Below, piece by piece: positions 22,577 through 33,599 of a stretch of DNA of 64,000 nt (the first letter of the stretch is position 1; every line of letters starts with the position of its first letter). The DNA is from Periplaneta americana. Its lineage: Eukaryota > Arthropoda > Insecta > Blattodea > Blattidae. The notes beneath the pieces are model-generated. The model saw only the letters and a list, made by a program, of their open reading frames with translations, was not told the DNA's origin and searched no databases. A program made the translations under genes and the position numbers. The stretch covers positions 163,733,102 to 163,797,101 of the forward strand of contig NC_091132.1 of assembly GCF_040183065.1 (NCBI RefSeq), written 5' to 3'.

Positions 22577-22818
22577 AATTGAATCGGTCGGAGCTAAAAG
22601 GAACTAAGTCAAAATATGCATTTTTGGGTTATGCAACAATTTGAACAACGGATGTCATGCGCATCGAACGGTGGAAGAAGGAACTAAGACTTTTAAATAT
22701 TCTTTTGTCTTCTATAACATAAAAATATAATCTTTGTGTTATTAGTGGAATGTTTTTTGCTTCTCCTGAAAGGTTGTGAAAAGTGACTTAGTTCCTTTTA
22801 GCTCCGACTGATTCAATT
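22577..22818. mobile_element. Small MITE in intron 1 of the SANT gene
   Basis: This 242-bp sequence has terminal inverted repeats of about 34 bp: AATTGAATCGGTCGGAGC inward on the left and AATTGAATCAGTCGGAGC on the right, both followed by TAAAAGGAACTAAGTCA. No ORF. It fills most of the 338-bp intron. Confidence 0.85.
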
Positions 22819-22847
22819 ATTGTTACAACGTTTGTAGGCCTACTTAC

Positions 22848-23107
22848 TTTTTGGACATTGCATTTAGCATTTGTTTTCAATCTCTTCCACTGCTCCTTCA
22901 AATGAAGAATGCTGGTGTCCCCATCACCGAAACTGGTACAGAAATCGTTATAGATTTCTTTCCACGCTTGTTCTTTCTTCGCGTTCGTATTAGTAGACGC
23001 ACATTTATTTTCTACAATTGCAATTCGTTTTTGGATTAACATAAATAATAAACTTTTTTCTTCTGACGTCCAATTACCCCCACGCTTCCTTTTACTTCAA
23101 TTTCCAT
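22848..23107 (-). CDS. Myb/SANT-like gene, exon 1 (DNA-binding domain)
   Basis: This exon encodes a Myb/SANT-like DNA-binding domain: RGGNWTSEEKSLLFML, a basic helix with the AWKEIYNDFC motif, and LKEQWKRLKTNAKCNVQK before a GTAAGT donor at 22847. Trp residues in NWTSEE, AWKEIY and QWKRLK match the usual spacing of the fold. The best ATG (23107, MEIEVK) is one base out of frame with the domain, at an AAAA run; with 261 rather than 260 nt the exon would be 87 codons. As written, the first in-frame ATG is at 23042, inside helix 1. It could be a true frameshift, an assembly error or a non-ATG start. The family is clear; MSANTD3-like is the closest I recall. Confidence 0.8.
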
Positions 23108-23341
23108 TTTGCTTTTCTTACCACAACACAATTTGTATTTTCCTCCAGAATTCGTAGGTTAATGGCGACAGCAGTAAACACACGACAATCGAGTAAGATC
23201 ACGGCCAGTCTGCGCATGCGCAAAAGCTTTTCAGCATCGTGCAGCATTATCCAAAAGTAATACGTAGACCAATGTAGCCGTTGAATAATCAGCGTCTGTC
23301 AATCTTGTACAAATAACCAGTCGATAGCTGGGGCTAGTGTA

Positions 23342-24418
23342 GGCCCGTAACACACTTGAAGAGTTTTCGCTACGAGAAATGTGTTACGAGAAAGAGGCGA
23401 AGAGCCTTCCTCCACACACTTGGCGAGTTCTCGCTATCACAGATCACACCTCACTATGATCATCTATGCACTGCCTTCATGCAGAAAGCATTTTTCTGAT
23501 TATAGTAATGACTCGTTGGAGGAAATATTATAGGTTATGTATTTACGGATATTGTCGTACTTAAATATATAATCTATAAGTATACTGTCGTACTTTACAA
23601 ATTACGTACGAACGCTATGTTGAATCTGAGTATTCAGATGACAAGGAAATGGAGTTCCATGGACATATTTTGTTAATGAAAAGAAAAAGTGGGCCTTAAA
23701 TTAAAGCCAGAAATATCTGAAAATAACATTGTATCTTACGAAAATAAGGGAGAATTTTGAACACTGGTTTCGATTTGAATGATCATACGTTTAGGCGTTA
23801 TTTCAGGTTGAATAGATCACAGTTTTTTTGCCATTCATGATATGATAGAGGATTCTTTGCTGTGTTCTGATTAAAATTATATAAACTGTTAGGACATAGA
23901 GATACATTATTTGAAATGTTTAATTAATACTATTAAATCTCATTAAAATAAAATATAGCCCTATTCATTTTCAGATAATCTGATATTTATCTCCAGACTT
24001 CTTCTTTAAGTTTCGTGTTTTTATAGTTTTCATCCCGTGCATCATATAAATAGGCCTACGGGTAACATCGTACAAGTTGGATAAGTTTCTGACTGCAATT
24101 ATCAGCCATCTTTCCTCATTTTCAAATAAAAACAATACAATTCATCGCCACCTGTGATATATTTTTCTACATCGCCACCTGTGATATCTTTTTCTACATT
24201 CAATCGTCATAAAGAGTATAAATGTCAAACATCTTTGATAAATGTGTCAAGAAAATTCGCTGAGCTACCAATTCCAGCGAGAAACTCGCGCGAGGTTTTT
24301 GCCTCGAACGAGAATCTCTTCCAGTATGTGGACGTCCATTTGAATCTATGTTATCAATTTTTAATTTTCTCGCAACATATTTCTCGCTAGCGAAAACTCT
24401 TCAAGTGTGTTACGGGCC
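23342..24418. mobile_element. Long-TIR MITE, GGCCCGTAACACACTTG family
   Basis: Terminal inverted repeats of about 55 bp (GGCCCGTAACACACTTGAAG inward from both ends, then AGTTTTCGCTA and CGAGAAAT). The flanks are GTA and TTA, so a clean target duplication is not seen. The GGCCC start resembles the Harbinger-like element at 9673-10667. There is no transposase in 1077 bp. It lies just upstream of the SANT gene's first exon, so its sequence may sit in or near that promoter. Confidence 0.8.
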
Positions 24419-24847
24419 TTAGCACGTTCGTAGCGCGGGCTAGCGAAATTTCTATGAATAGGGCCCAAAATTTCTGGAGGCAGACAAACTCCCGAAGACT
24501 GTTTGTTGTTTTCAAGGTATTACGAGAGACTGAAGTGAGGTTAAGTTATTCAACAGAAGGAAACTACCATTATCATCTATGCAACACTACTCATATAAAT
24601 ATTGTTTATAAGTATGTTCTGCGTACTTTTGGTACTGATTCTGTATTTTCATCTTCATTGTAAATTATTGCAACGTAAGCTCTTCCTCAGCAAGAACTAC
24701 TGGAATATCGCACTGCTAATAACTTTTTCACCTGAATAGAGTAATTTAACTGAAAGCGAATATTATGTAGAACTAATTAATTTTATATACAGAGCTATAC
24801 AAAAAAAAGATTAAATTTACATTAATTATTTGTAGGTCTACTGCTGC

Positions 24848-25839
24848 GAGTCCGTATAGGTCAGTTTCTATCTGATGCTTTTCCAATTCACTGCGGGCTA
24901 AAGCAGGGAGATGCACTTTCACCTTTACTTTTTAACTTCGCTTTAGAATATGCCATTAGGAAAGTTCAGGATAACAGGCGGGTTTGGAATTGAACGGCCT
25001 ACATCAGCTTCTTGTGTATGCAGATGACGTGAATATGTTAGGAGAAAATACACAAACGATTAGGGAAAACACGGAAATTTTACTTGAAGCAAGTAAAGCG
25101 ATCGGTTTGGAAGTAAATCCCGAAAAAACAAAGTATATGATTATTTCTCTTGACCAGAATATTGTACGAAATGGAAATATAAAAATTGGAGATTTATCCT
25201 CCGAAGAGGTGGAAAAATTCAAATATCTTGGAGCAACAGTAACAAATATAAATGACACTCGGGAGGAAATTAAACGGAGAATAAATATCGGAAATGCGTG
25301 TTATTATTCAGTTGAGAAGCTCTAATCATCCAGTCTGCTGTCCAAAAATCTGAAAGTTAGAATTTATAAAACAGTTATATTACCGGTTGTTCTGTATGGT
25401 TGTGAAACTTGGACTCTCACTCTGAGAGAGGAACATAGGTTAAGGGTGTTTGAGAATAAGGTGCTTAGGAAAATATTTGGGGCTAAGCGGGATGAAGTTA
25501 CAGGAGAATGGAGAAAGTTACACAACAAAGAACTGCATGCATTGTATTCTTCACCTAACATAATTAGGAACTTAAAATCCAGACGTTTGAGATGGGCAGG
25601 GCATGTAGCACGTATGGGCGAATCCAGAAATGCATATAGAGTGTTAGTTGGGAGACCGGAGGGAAAGAAACCTTTAGGGAGGCCGAGACGTAGATGGGAG
25701 GATAATATTAAAATGGATTTGAGGGAGGTGGGGTGTGATGATAGAGACTGGATTAATCTTGCACAGGATAGGGACCGATGACGGGCTTATGTGAGGGCGG
25801 CAATGAACCTTCGGGTTCCTCAAAAGCCTTTTGTAAGTA
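24848..25839 (+). mobile_element. RTE-like LINE, 5'-truncated copy with 14-bp duplication
   Basis: It is flanked by AGGTCTACTGCTGC (24834-24847 and 25840-25853). It begins within RT at the [12 protein letters not shown] region and keeps YADD and the C-terminal [12 protein letters not shown] region and tail. Relative to the 27.6 kb copy it has a 1-bp deletion near 24980 and a TTA-to-TAA stop near 25324. The perfect duplication indicates a fairly young insertion. Confidence 0.93.
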
Positions 25840-25853
25840 AGGTCTACTGCTGC

Positions 25854-26278
25854 AGTCATGGATATTTGGCAGTGAAATACAATGTAAACTACCAGTACAA
25901 TTTGTTTTAAATGATCGTTAAAGAATACTTGCCATTACATTCAGCATTGCAATTATATTGACTCGACATTGGTTCAATTTCTTGCTGAATTATTGTCAGC
26001 ACTTTGAACTCGTATTACCCAGTGGTTTAGTTGGGACAGAATGATAAAAAGGTATCAGTATGCATGTCGGAAACATGAGGATTCCAAACTTGACGCCCAG
26101 TACCAGTCCATTTAGGAAATTATTACTAAGTTAATAAGGTGAATTCCTGTAAATATTTTTTCCAACTAAATCACTGGTATTACTTGTACAAATTACAAAA
26201 GTTCCTCCTCCAGTTTTTAAATGTTCGAATTTCTCAAAATTCCTTTAGCTTTTTTTCTTTTTTTTTGCATATCTTTTC
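25854..26278. other. Intronic sequence, nothing recognised
   Basis: There is no supported exon or repeat end between the LINE and the P-like element. Confidence 0.35.
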
Positions 26279-26285
26279 ATATTAC

Positions 26286-27244
26286 CACAGTCTACTATAT
26301 ACGTCGCGAAGTTTGAGGTGATTTTTTGCAAATCTCGTGATAAAGCACTCCAAGCGGTTAGCAACTAGAAACAATAGACTGTCCACAGTCGACTTTGGAC
26401 TGAATCGTATTTCCATCGAGTGCTAGCTCGTTGCGTATTTCACATTGACGCTTGTGAAATGTTCGTTATTGGTTGTAATGAAAATGTTAATGGCTAAAAT
26501 ACAATAATTGGAATAATAACATTTTACTAGAGACGTAGAAAAATTAAGTTAGTTTTAATGAAATTTATTGATCGCGTTTTATTTTCAATTCTGGTGGGAT
26601 TATTATTGCTTAGGCCTACTTTTTTTTTCAAAGGATATGTTTTTAATTATAGCTGTTAATTTTGTTGTTATTTTTATTTGTTACTTTACTAGAGACGTAG
26701 AAAAAGTCTGTTACAATAAAATTTATTAATCACGTTTTATTTCCAATTCTAGTGTGATTATTATTGCTTAACCTCAACTACGTAAGCCTACACTACAAGT
26801 ACCGGTACACGTAAGTTAATCCATTAATTCATATTTCCATTATTATTGTTGTAAAGGGAAATGCAAATTAATATTTATTGGTTTCATAGTTAATTATCGC
26901 TATAATCTTGAATGAGTGAAGCGATTATAGTAAATTTCAGTTCGTTTTGCACAAACAAAAATAATATTAGCCTATTTCTTGCAGGTATCTTCGAGTTTAT
27001 GGTGGAATTTAAGATACTTCATTAAAATAATAAATTCACTTTATGCATTTAATATTTCAATAATGGAAGGAAGGTGTTAATTTTTCCAGAAGAACACGAC
27101 AACGAAAGTGTAACATATTTTGTCGGCTGCTAGGAGAGATATCTGCGATGATGACGCGATAGTAGCGATCCTAGTGGTGGGCAAGTATCCATGCTTGCAT
27201 TTTTACTACATATTAAGCTTCGCGACTGTATATAGTAGACTGTG
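26286..27244 (+). mobile_element. P-like transposon, internally deleted copy A
   Basis: The ends read CACAGTCTACTATATAC inward on both sides, followed by GTCGCGAAG, with a perfect 7-bp duplication ATATTAC (26279-26285, 27245-27251). The 959-bp interior is collinear with copy B (30425-31758) but lacks about 360 bp that in B encode a THAP domain. Two imperfect copies of a GACGTAGAAAAA...TTTATT segment lie in tandem inside. It is in direct orientation with copy B. Confidence 0.88.
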
Positions 27245-27251
27245 ATATTAC

Positions 27252-27546
27252 CATAAAATTAACTGCTTGACAGTTCACTTTGTTACGTTTATTTGACTAT
27301 TAAAAGCATCCGCTACGTGTTTCCATGCTATCCAATTCTTCTTAAATTCTGGCGGTTCTTTTATTTCCAATTATATCACTTTACTTGTGAATTAAGACAA
27401 TCGCCGTTTCTTCCTGCAACCCAATATAATTACTGCAAGAAGCACGTTTCATCTTCTGTTCTCCAAGATTTGTATTACTTCTTTCGTTACACAGCTAATC
27501 TGTACAGAGCTAACGCAAGATTTTCCCAGCATACATTTTGAACATG
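27252..27546. other. Intronic sequence, nothing recognised
   Basis: A short open frame at 27293-27541 has no recognisable domain. The border with the LINE lies somewhere in 27545-27605. Confidence 0.3.
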
Positions 27547-29485
27547 ATAAAAACAAAATAGTAACACCAACCGAAGCACAAGGCAGCGTTTTGAAAGTAG
27601 AAATAATGTCAAGTAGACGGGAATCAAGTCGTACACTTAGGAATAAAAAGAGAGGTTACTTGAAGGAAAAACTGAATGAGGTAGAAACAAATAGTAAGAA
27701 TAAAAACATTCGAGATTTATATAAGGGTATAAAGGAATTTAAGAACGGATATCAGCCAAGGGTAAACGTGATCAAGGATGAGAATGGTGACTTGCTTGCA
27801 GACTCTCCATCAATCCTAAACAGATGGAAAAACTATTTTGGGCAACTACTAAATGTACATAGGCCAAATAGAAATGATCGGGACGAAATTGAAATACAAA
27901 CTGCTGAGCCATTTATACCCGAACCCACGCTTTCAGAAGTCGAAATTGCGATAGAAAATCTGAAAAAGTACAAGTCTCCATGTATCGATCAAATTCCAGC
28001 AGAATTAATACAAGAGGGTGGGAGTGCATTATATAGCGAAATTTATAAACTTGTACTTGCTATTTGGGAAAAGGAAATTGTACCACAACAATGGAAGGAG
28101 TCCATAATTGTACCTATTTTTAAAAAGGGGGACAAAACCAACTGTGGTAACTTTCGAGGAATATCACTTTTGTTGACGTCGTACAAAATTTTGTCCAATA
28201 TTCTTTTGAGAAGATTAACTCCGTACGTAGATGAAATTATTGGGGATCATCAGTGGGGTTTTCGGCGTAATAGATCGACTATTGATCAGATTTTTTGTAT
28301 TCGACAGATAATGGAGAAAAAATGGGAGTATAAGGGTACAGTACATCAGTTATTCATAGATTTCAAAAAGGCTTATGACTCGGTTAAGAGGGAAGTATTA
28401 TATGATATTCTTATTGAATTTGGTATTCCCAAGAAACTAGTTCGATTAATTAAAATGTGTCTCAGTGAAACATACAGCAGAGTTCGTATAGGTCAGTTTC
28501 TATCTGATGCTTTTCCAATTCACTGCGGGCTAAAGCAGGGAGATGCACTATCACCTTTACTTTTTAACTTCGCTCTAGAATATGCCATTAGGAAAGTTCA
28601 GGATAACAGGCAGGGTTTGGAATTGAACGGATTACATCAGCTTCTTGTCTATGCGGATGACGTGAATATGTTAGGAGAAAATACACAAACGATTAGGGAA
28701 AACACGGAAATTTTACTTGAAGCAAGTAGAGCGATCGGTTTGGAAGTAAATCCCGAAAAGACAAAGTATATGATTATGTCTCGTGACCAGAATATTGTAC
28801 GAAATGGAAATATAAAAATTGGAGATTTATCCTTCGAAGAGGTGGAAAAATTCAAATATCTTGGAGCAACAGTAACAAATATAAATGACACTCGGGAGGA
28901 ATTTAAACGCAGAATAAATATGGGAAATGCGTGTTATTATTCGGTTGAGAAGCTCTTATCATCCAGTCTGCTGTCCAAAAATCTGAAAGTTAGAATTTAT
29001 AAAACAGTTATATTACCGGTTCTTCTGTATGGTTGTGAAACTTGGACTCTCACTCTGAGAGAGGAACATAGGTTCAGGGTGTTTGAGAATAAGGTGCTTA
29101 GGAAAATATTTGGGGCTAAGCGGGATGAAGTTACAGGAGAATGGAGAAAGTTACACAACACAGAACTGCACGCATTGTATTCTTCACCTGACATAATTAG
29201 GAACATTAAATCCAGACGTTTGAGATGGGCAGGGCATGTAGCACGTATGGGCGAATCCAGAAATGCATATAGAGTGTTAGCTGGGAGACCGGAGGGAAAA
29301 AGACCTTTAGGGAGGCCGAGACGTAGATGGGAGGATAATATTAAAATGGATTTGAAGGAGGTGGGGTGTGATGATAGAGACTGGATTAATCTTGCACAGG
29401 ATAGGGACCACTGGCGGGCTTATGTGAGGGCGGCAATGAACCTTCGGGTTCCTTAAAAGCCATTTGTAAGTAAGTAAGTAAGTAA
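27547..29485 (+). mobile_element. RTE-like LINE, youngest copy
   Basis: It consists of the 621-codon frame plus a very short 3' UTR and an AAGT tandem tail (29466-29485). Short tandem-repeat tails instead of poly-A are typical of RTE-clade elements; the clade call is from the tail and motif style, not from a tree. No flanking duplication was found, so the exact 5' border is uncertain. Confidence 0.85.
27591..29456 (+). CDS. RTE-like LINE reverse transcriptase, 621-codon open frame
   Basis: This is the longest open frame in the window. It encodes the reverse transcriptase and C-terminal region of an APE-type non-LTR element. Visible blocks are [17 protein letters not shown] (RT motif 0/1, near residue 123), [18 protein letters not shown], the palm [11 protein letters not shown] (near 253), [14 protein letters not shown], catalytic YADD (354-357), [19 protein letters not shown] (near 479) and [18 protein letters not shown] with a basic Arg-rich tail. 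The N-terminal endonuclease is absent, so the copy is 5'-truncated and not autonomous. The RT core looks intact, making it the youngest of four copies here. Confidence 0.93.
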   Translation: MKVEIMSSRRESSRTLRNKKRGYLKEKLNEVETNSKNKNIRDLYKGIKEFKNGYQPRVNVIKDENGDLLADSPSILNRWKNYFGQLLNVHRPNRNDRDEIEIQTAEPFIPEPTLSEVEIAIENLKKYKSPCIDQIPAELIQEGGSALYSEIYKLVLAIWEKEIVPQQWKESIIVPIFKKGDKTNCGNFRGISLLLTSYKILSNILLRRLTPYVDEIIGDHQWGFRRNRSTIDQIFCIRQIMEKKWEYKGTVHQLFIDFKKAYDSVKREVLYDILIEFGIPKKLVRLIKMCLSETYSRVRIGQFLSDAFPIHCGLKQGDALSPLLFNFALEYAIRKVQDNRQGLELNGLHQLLVYADDVNMLGENTQTIRENTEILLEASRAIGLEVNPEKTKYMIMSRDQNIVRNGNIKIGDLSFEEVEKFKYLGATVTNINDTREEFKRRINMGNACYYSVEKLLSSSLLSKNLKVRIYKTVILPVLLYGCETWTLTLREEHRFRVFENKVLRKIFGAKRDEVTGEWRKLHNTELHALYSSPDIIRNIKSRRLRWAGHVARMGESRNAYRVLAGRPEGKRPLGRPRRRWEDNIKMDLKEVGCDDRDWINLAQDRDHWRAYVRAAMNLRVP

Positions 29486-30170
29486 GAGTTGGGCAACACG
29501 ATTCTTTTTCAGAAGTCGATTCCAACGATTCAATCATACATTACAAATCGATTCTAACGATTCGTTCACGATTCTTCTCAGTCTGCGATTCCAACTATTC
29601 TTTTGAATCGTCAACGAGTTCACGATTCTTCCTACTCTGCGATTCCAACGATTCGTCAACGAACGACTTACAGGGCACTTTCCTTTGCAAACCACGCGTA
29701 GAACAAAAACGTTCTACATCTCGCGCATAGATGGCATAAGAGGCGAGACATTGGATTGTCTCTTTCTCATTGGCTGGAACCATTCAGCATGACCTCCATT
29801 AGTCTACAAAATTACCCAAGATAATGTTTCTAAATTATAATTTATCAACTGAACCTTATTACGAAATACATTTTTTGCATTACATCTCCATTTAACTATG
29901 CAAATTTCAGGTTTGTGTTCATTATTTTCCATACCTAAAAAATGCAGTATTTTGATTTCACTCTCGCTCGGGAGTATTCGGCACGGTTCGGAAATGTCCG
30001 TTGACAGGCTACATCAAACAAGTAAATAGAATCGTGGGTTACGATACCATGTCAATTCGTTACTATTCTTTTGAACGACGATTCGTTACGATTCTTTTGA
30101 ACGACGACTCGTTGATACCACGAATCGATTCTTACGATTCTTTATTTTGTTAAATAAAATTACTAATAAC
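29486..30170. repeat. Repeat rich in subterminal ACGATTC motifs
   Basis: From AGTTGGGCAACACGATTC onward, the motif ACGATTC / GAATCGT recurs many times in both orientations at each end (29500-29670 and 30055-30150), with unrelated sequence between. Dense subterminal motifs are typical of non-autonomous hAT-like elements, where transposase binds. There is no clear terminal repeat or duplication, so the class is inferred. Confidence 0.5.
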
Positions 30171-30424
30171 CCATTACTTAACAATCCATTAAGCTACTAT
30201 TAAACGTTTGTTGATGAAACTGGCAATGGACTTCATAGCACGAATGATCGCGGGTTAATAGGCATCATATATATTGGTTGTTGGATCTTTTCTGTGATGA
30301 ACGTAGAAAATATCGATGTCATCCATGAATAATTTTGCACTATCGACAAATTGGGCTAAAGAGTATGCGAGGCACTCTGACTCTGTGAAGTATTTTCTTG
30401 TAACTTTCTAGACAGAAATGCAAC

Positions 30425-31758
30425 CACAGTCTACTATATACAGTCGCGAAGCTTGAGGTTTTTTTTTGCAAATCTCGTGATAAAGCGCTCCAAGCGGTTA
30501 GCAACTAGAAACAATAGACTGTCCATGGTCGACTTTGGACTGTGTCGTATTTCTATCGAATGCTAGCTCGTTGCGTATTTCACAATTGATGCTTGTGAAA
30601 TGTTCGTTATTGGTTATAATGAAAATGTTAATGGCTAAAATATAATAATTGGAATAATAATATGGGACAAGGAGGAGACGTATGTAGTGCTATAAACTGT
30701 AGCAACAGTAAGAGAAAGAGGCCAGAGTTATCCTTTGTCCGATTTCCGAAAGATTCAGAAACGTTCCTGGGTTTCCACAAGAATGCTGTGCAGAAACAAA
30801 ACTGTTAATTTGAAGTTCTTTGTGACTGTTAGAATACATTATATCCTTAAATTTCACAATGAAACGTTTCAGTCTAACCGAAAGGACATTAGATACCGGT
30901 TAAAGTTCTGTCACTTAGGCTGCTAAATTTCCAGAGAAATAAAGGTTAGGTCTACTTTTTTTTCAGAGGATATATTTTTAATTGTAGTTATTAATTTTGT
31001 TATTATTTTTATGTGTTATTTCACTAAAGACGTAGAAAAATTAAGTTTGTTTTAATGAAATTTATTGATCACGTTTTATTTTCAATTCTGGTGGGATTAT
31101 TAGTGCTTAGGCCTACTTTTTTCTTCAAAGGATATGTTTTCAATTATTGCTGTTAATTTTGTTGTTATTTTTATTTGTTGCTTTACTAGAGACGTAGAAA
31201 AAGTCTGTTACAATAAAATTTATTGATCACGTTTTATTTCCAATTCCGGTGTGATTATTATTGCTTAACCTCATCCCACTTTGTTAACTACGTAAGCCTA
31301 CACTACAAGTACCGGTACACGTAAGTTACTGCATTAATTCATATTTCCATTATTATTGTTCTAAAGAGAAATGCAAATTAATATTTACTGGTTTCATAGT
31401 TAATTATCGCTATAATCTTGAAAGAGTGAAGCTGTTGTAGTAGATTTCAGTTTGTTTTGAACAAACAAACAAAAATTATATTAACTTATTTCTTGCAGGT
31501 ATCTTCGAGTTTATGGTGGAATTTAATATACTTCATTAAAATAAAAAATTAACTTTATGCATTTAATATTTCAATAATGGAAGGAAGGTGTTAATTTTTC
31601 CAAAAGAACACGACAACGAAAGTGTAACATATTTTGTCGTGTGCTAGGAGAGAGATCTGAGATGATGAGGCGATAGTAGCGATCCTAGTGGTGGGCAACT
31701 ACCCATGTTTGCATTTTTACTACATATTGAGCTTCGCGACTGTATATAGTAGACTGTG
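30425..31758 (+). mobile_element. P-like transposon, copy B with THAP remnant
   Basis: The ends are CACAGTCTACTATATACAGT inward, then CGCGAAG, with a perfect 7-bp duplication ATGCAAC (30418-30424, 31759-31765). Length is 1334 bp. It contains a THAP-like N-terminus at 30662-30760 that is missing from copy A. The rest of the transposase is absent, so it is non-autonomous. Confidence 0.9.
30662..30816 (+). pseudogene. THAP-domain remnant of a P-like transposase
   Basis: The frame from ATG 30662 reads MGQGGDVCSAINCSNSK, then RPELSFVRFPKDSE. This matches the start of a C2CH THAP domain (C-x4-C followed by the F.RFPKD block). The second half of the domain (Trp and the C-x2-H pair) is not in frame, and the frame stops soon after. 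THAP domains at the N-terminus are the mark of P-superfamily transposases. Confidence 0.75.
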
Positions 31759-31944
31759 ATGCAACTGTGGTCGAAATTTCGCTCCAACATTATGGTACTT
31801 GCATCAGTTTGTTCTTTCGGACAAAACAAGAATAATTATGGCAGATTAATTAGAACAATATAAATTGTTATGCCAGCGACTTATTTCTCTTGCCATTAAC
31901 TGAGTTACGGGGGGGGAGAAGATTGTTGAGTACAGTTGTAGCAA

Positions 31945-32130
31945 ATTTCCAAATATGTGCTCTTCTTGCAAGAAAATGCATCTGCTCATAAATCCCTTAC
32001 TTTTTTACATAAAGTTTGTGACGCTGGATATGTATTGATTGCTGATGTCCCATCATCGCTAAATACAGTCCGCACAGAGTACAAGGTATATCCGAAACTT
32101 AAAAAAAGAAATGAAAACCATCACATAAAG
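31945..32130 (+). pseudogene. mariner transposase C-terminal fragment
   Basis: The peptide LFLQENASAHKS followed by GYVLIADVPSS and VYPKLKKRN resembles the LLQDNAPAHKS ... HPPYSPDLAPSDYHLFPKLKK block around the second catalytic Asp of mariner transposases. Here the QDNA position reads QENA. No inverted terminal repeats were seen. It is a decayed scrap. Confidence 0.6.
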
Positions 32131-32183
32131 GAGTCATAAGAACTATTCAAACCGTCATAAATCTGTACATATATGATGTTCTA

Positions 32184-32859
32184 GTGTTTATGAAAGAACA
32201 TTTGCAAGATTTTAATATGAGAAGTGAGGTACACAATCATACAACGAGGAATAGGCAATTATTAGATTATCCACTTTGTAGACTTAGTGTGACAAAAAAA
32301 TACTATAAATTGATTGGAATCAAATTATTTAATAAGCTCCCTATAAATATTCAACTTCTTCCTGTTCAAATTTATAAAACAAAATTGTACAGTTGGTTAA
32401 TCAAAAACCCACTTTACTCAATAAATGAGTTCTTTGAAATTGACATACATTTTTAAACAATTCAGTTTTAAAAGTTTTAAATGTTATGGTTGTTGTTTCT
32501 TAATTTTTTTTAATAATGAGATTTTAAATGAAACCTAGTGGTAAATCAATTTACATTTAAATTTCAATGTATTAATGAACAGAGCAAATTGCACTACCTT
32601 ATGTTGCATTTTTTAAGTTTATTATTAGCCTCTGTTTGTAGTATTCTTAATTAGTTATTAAACATATGACAATTAGTACTTGATACTGTCTTTTATCTAG
32701 TAAATATAGTACTTTTAACTTTATATTAAGTAATTTGATAAATATCTAGATTGTTTTTATAATTAAATTTTTATTTTGTATATCTATGAAATGTATTGCA
32801 GTAAGATTGTAACATTTGACAATGTCTATAGTGAAGTTTTTCATTCAATGACAATAAAG

Positions 32860-32869
<10 letters not shown>
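32184..32869 (+). mobile_element. Jockey/CR1-like LINE 3' end
   Basis: A 90-codon frame contains HNHTTRNRQLLDYPLCRLSV, then GIKLFNKLPINIQ and a C-terminus with YSINEFFEI. This is the pattern at the end of many arthropod LINE ORFs. It is followed by about 400 bp of AT-rich 3' UTR ending ACAATAAAG and an ATT-repeat tail. A related, more diverged copy is at 43255-43955. Confidence 0.75.

Positions 32870-32921
<52 letters not shown>
32870..32921. repeat. (ATT)n microsatellite, LINE tail
   Basis: About 17 uninterrupted ATT units lie directly after the LINE 3' end, consistent with a repeat-type 3' tail. Confidence 0.95.
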
Positions 32922-33173
32922 GCAATGATGGCTTGCAGGACAAGGCAAATAATATTCTTAAAGGTCTCAGAACTGATTTACGATTGCTATCCTAAACATA
33001 TTGAGTTAGAAGGTATTATTCATGTTGGATAAATAAAAATTTGTCTCACATACCACATGTTGTGCTAAGGACTATCAAATAATGCCTCATATAGAAGGTT
33101 TAAATGACGCTACATTAAGAACCACTGCATCTAAACTACGTGATGAAAATTCCCTTCGAAGCGAAAATGAATA

Positions 33174-33593
33174 CAGTACAATCCCTCTTAACCGGTACCA
33201 AAGGCACCAAGGTTAGTTTCGGATATGAGGTTTTGCCAGATAATTAAATAAATACCATTGTATACAAAAAAAAGTTAATATTTCGTGGTGCCAAATGTTT
33301 GAACTGCAACCATGTGAAGCTTATTTCTCTATCACTTGCTCATAACTGAATAAACATACAAATCGTGTCGATTTTTCTTCTTAAAATACATCACACAATA
33401 TAAATAATACACTAATCTTAGGTTAGAATATTCACTGAAAACAGAAGTTCGTGCGAACTTGCTAATGTGGCAAAACTGACAGTCCGGAATGTGGGAATCT
33501 GGTAGATTTAACCTTTTTTTATTTGCCCAGTCAAAAGTGCCGTTGTCTTGATATTGCCGGTTATTTGGGTGCTAGTTACGGGAAATTTTACTG
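33174..33593. mobile_element. pogo/Tigger-like MITE
   Basis: The left end is CAGTACAATCCCTCTTAACC and the right end reads inward CAGTAAAATTTCCCGTAACT, with TA on both sides. The 420-bp interior is non-coding. It is more diverged than the copy at 6083-6880. Confidence 0.6.
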
Positions 33594-33599
33594 TATTTC

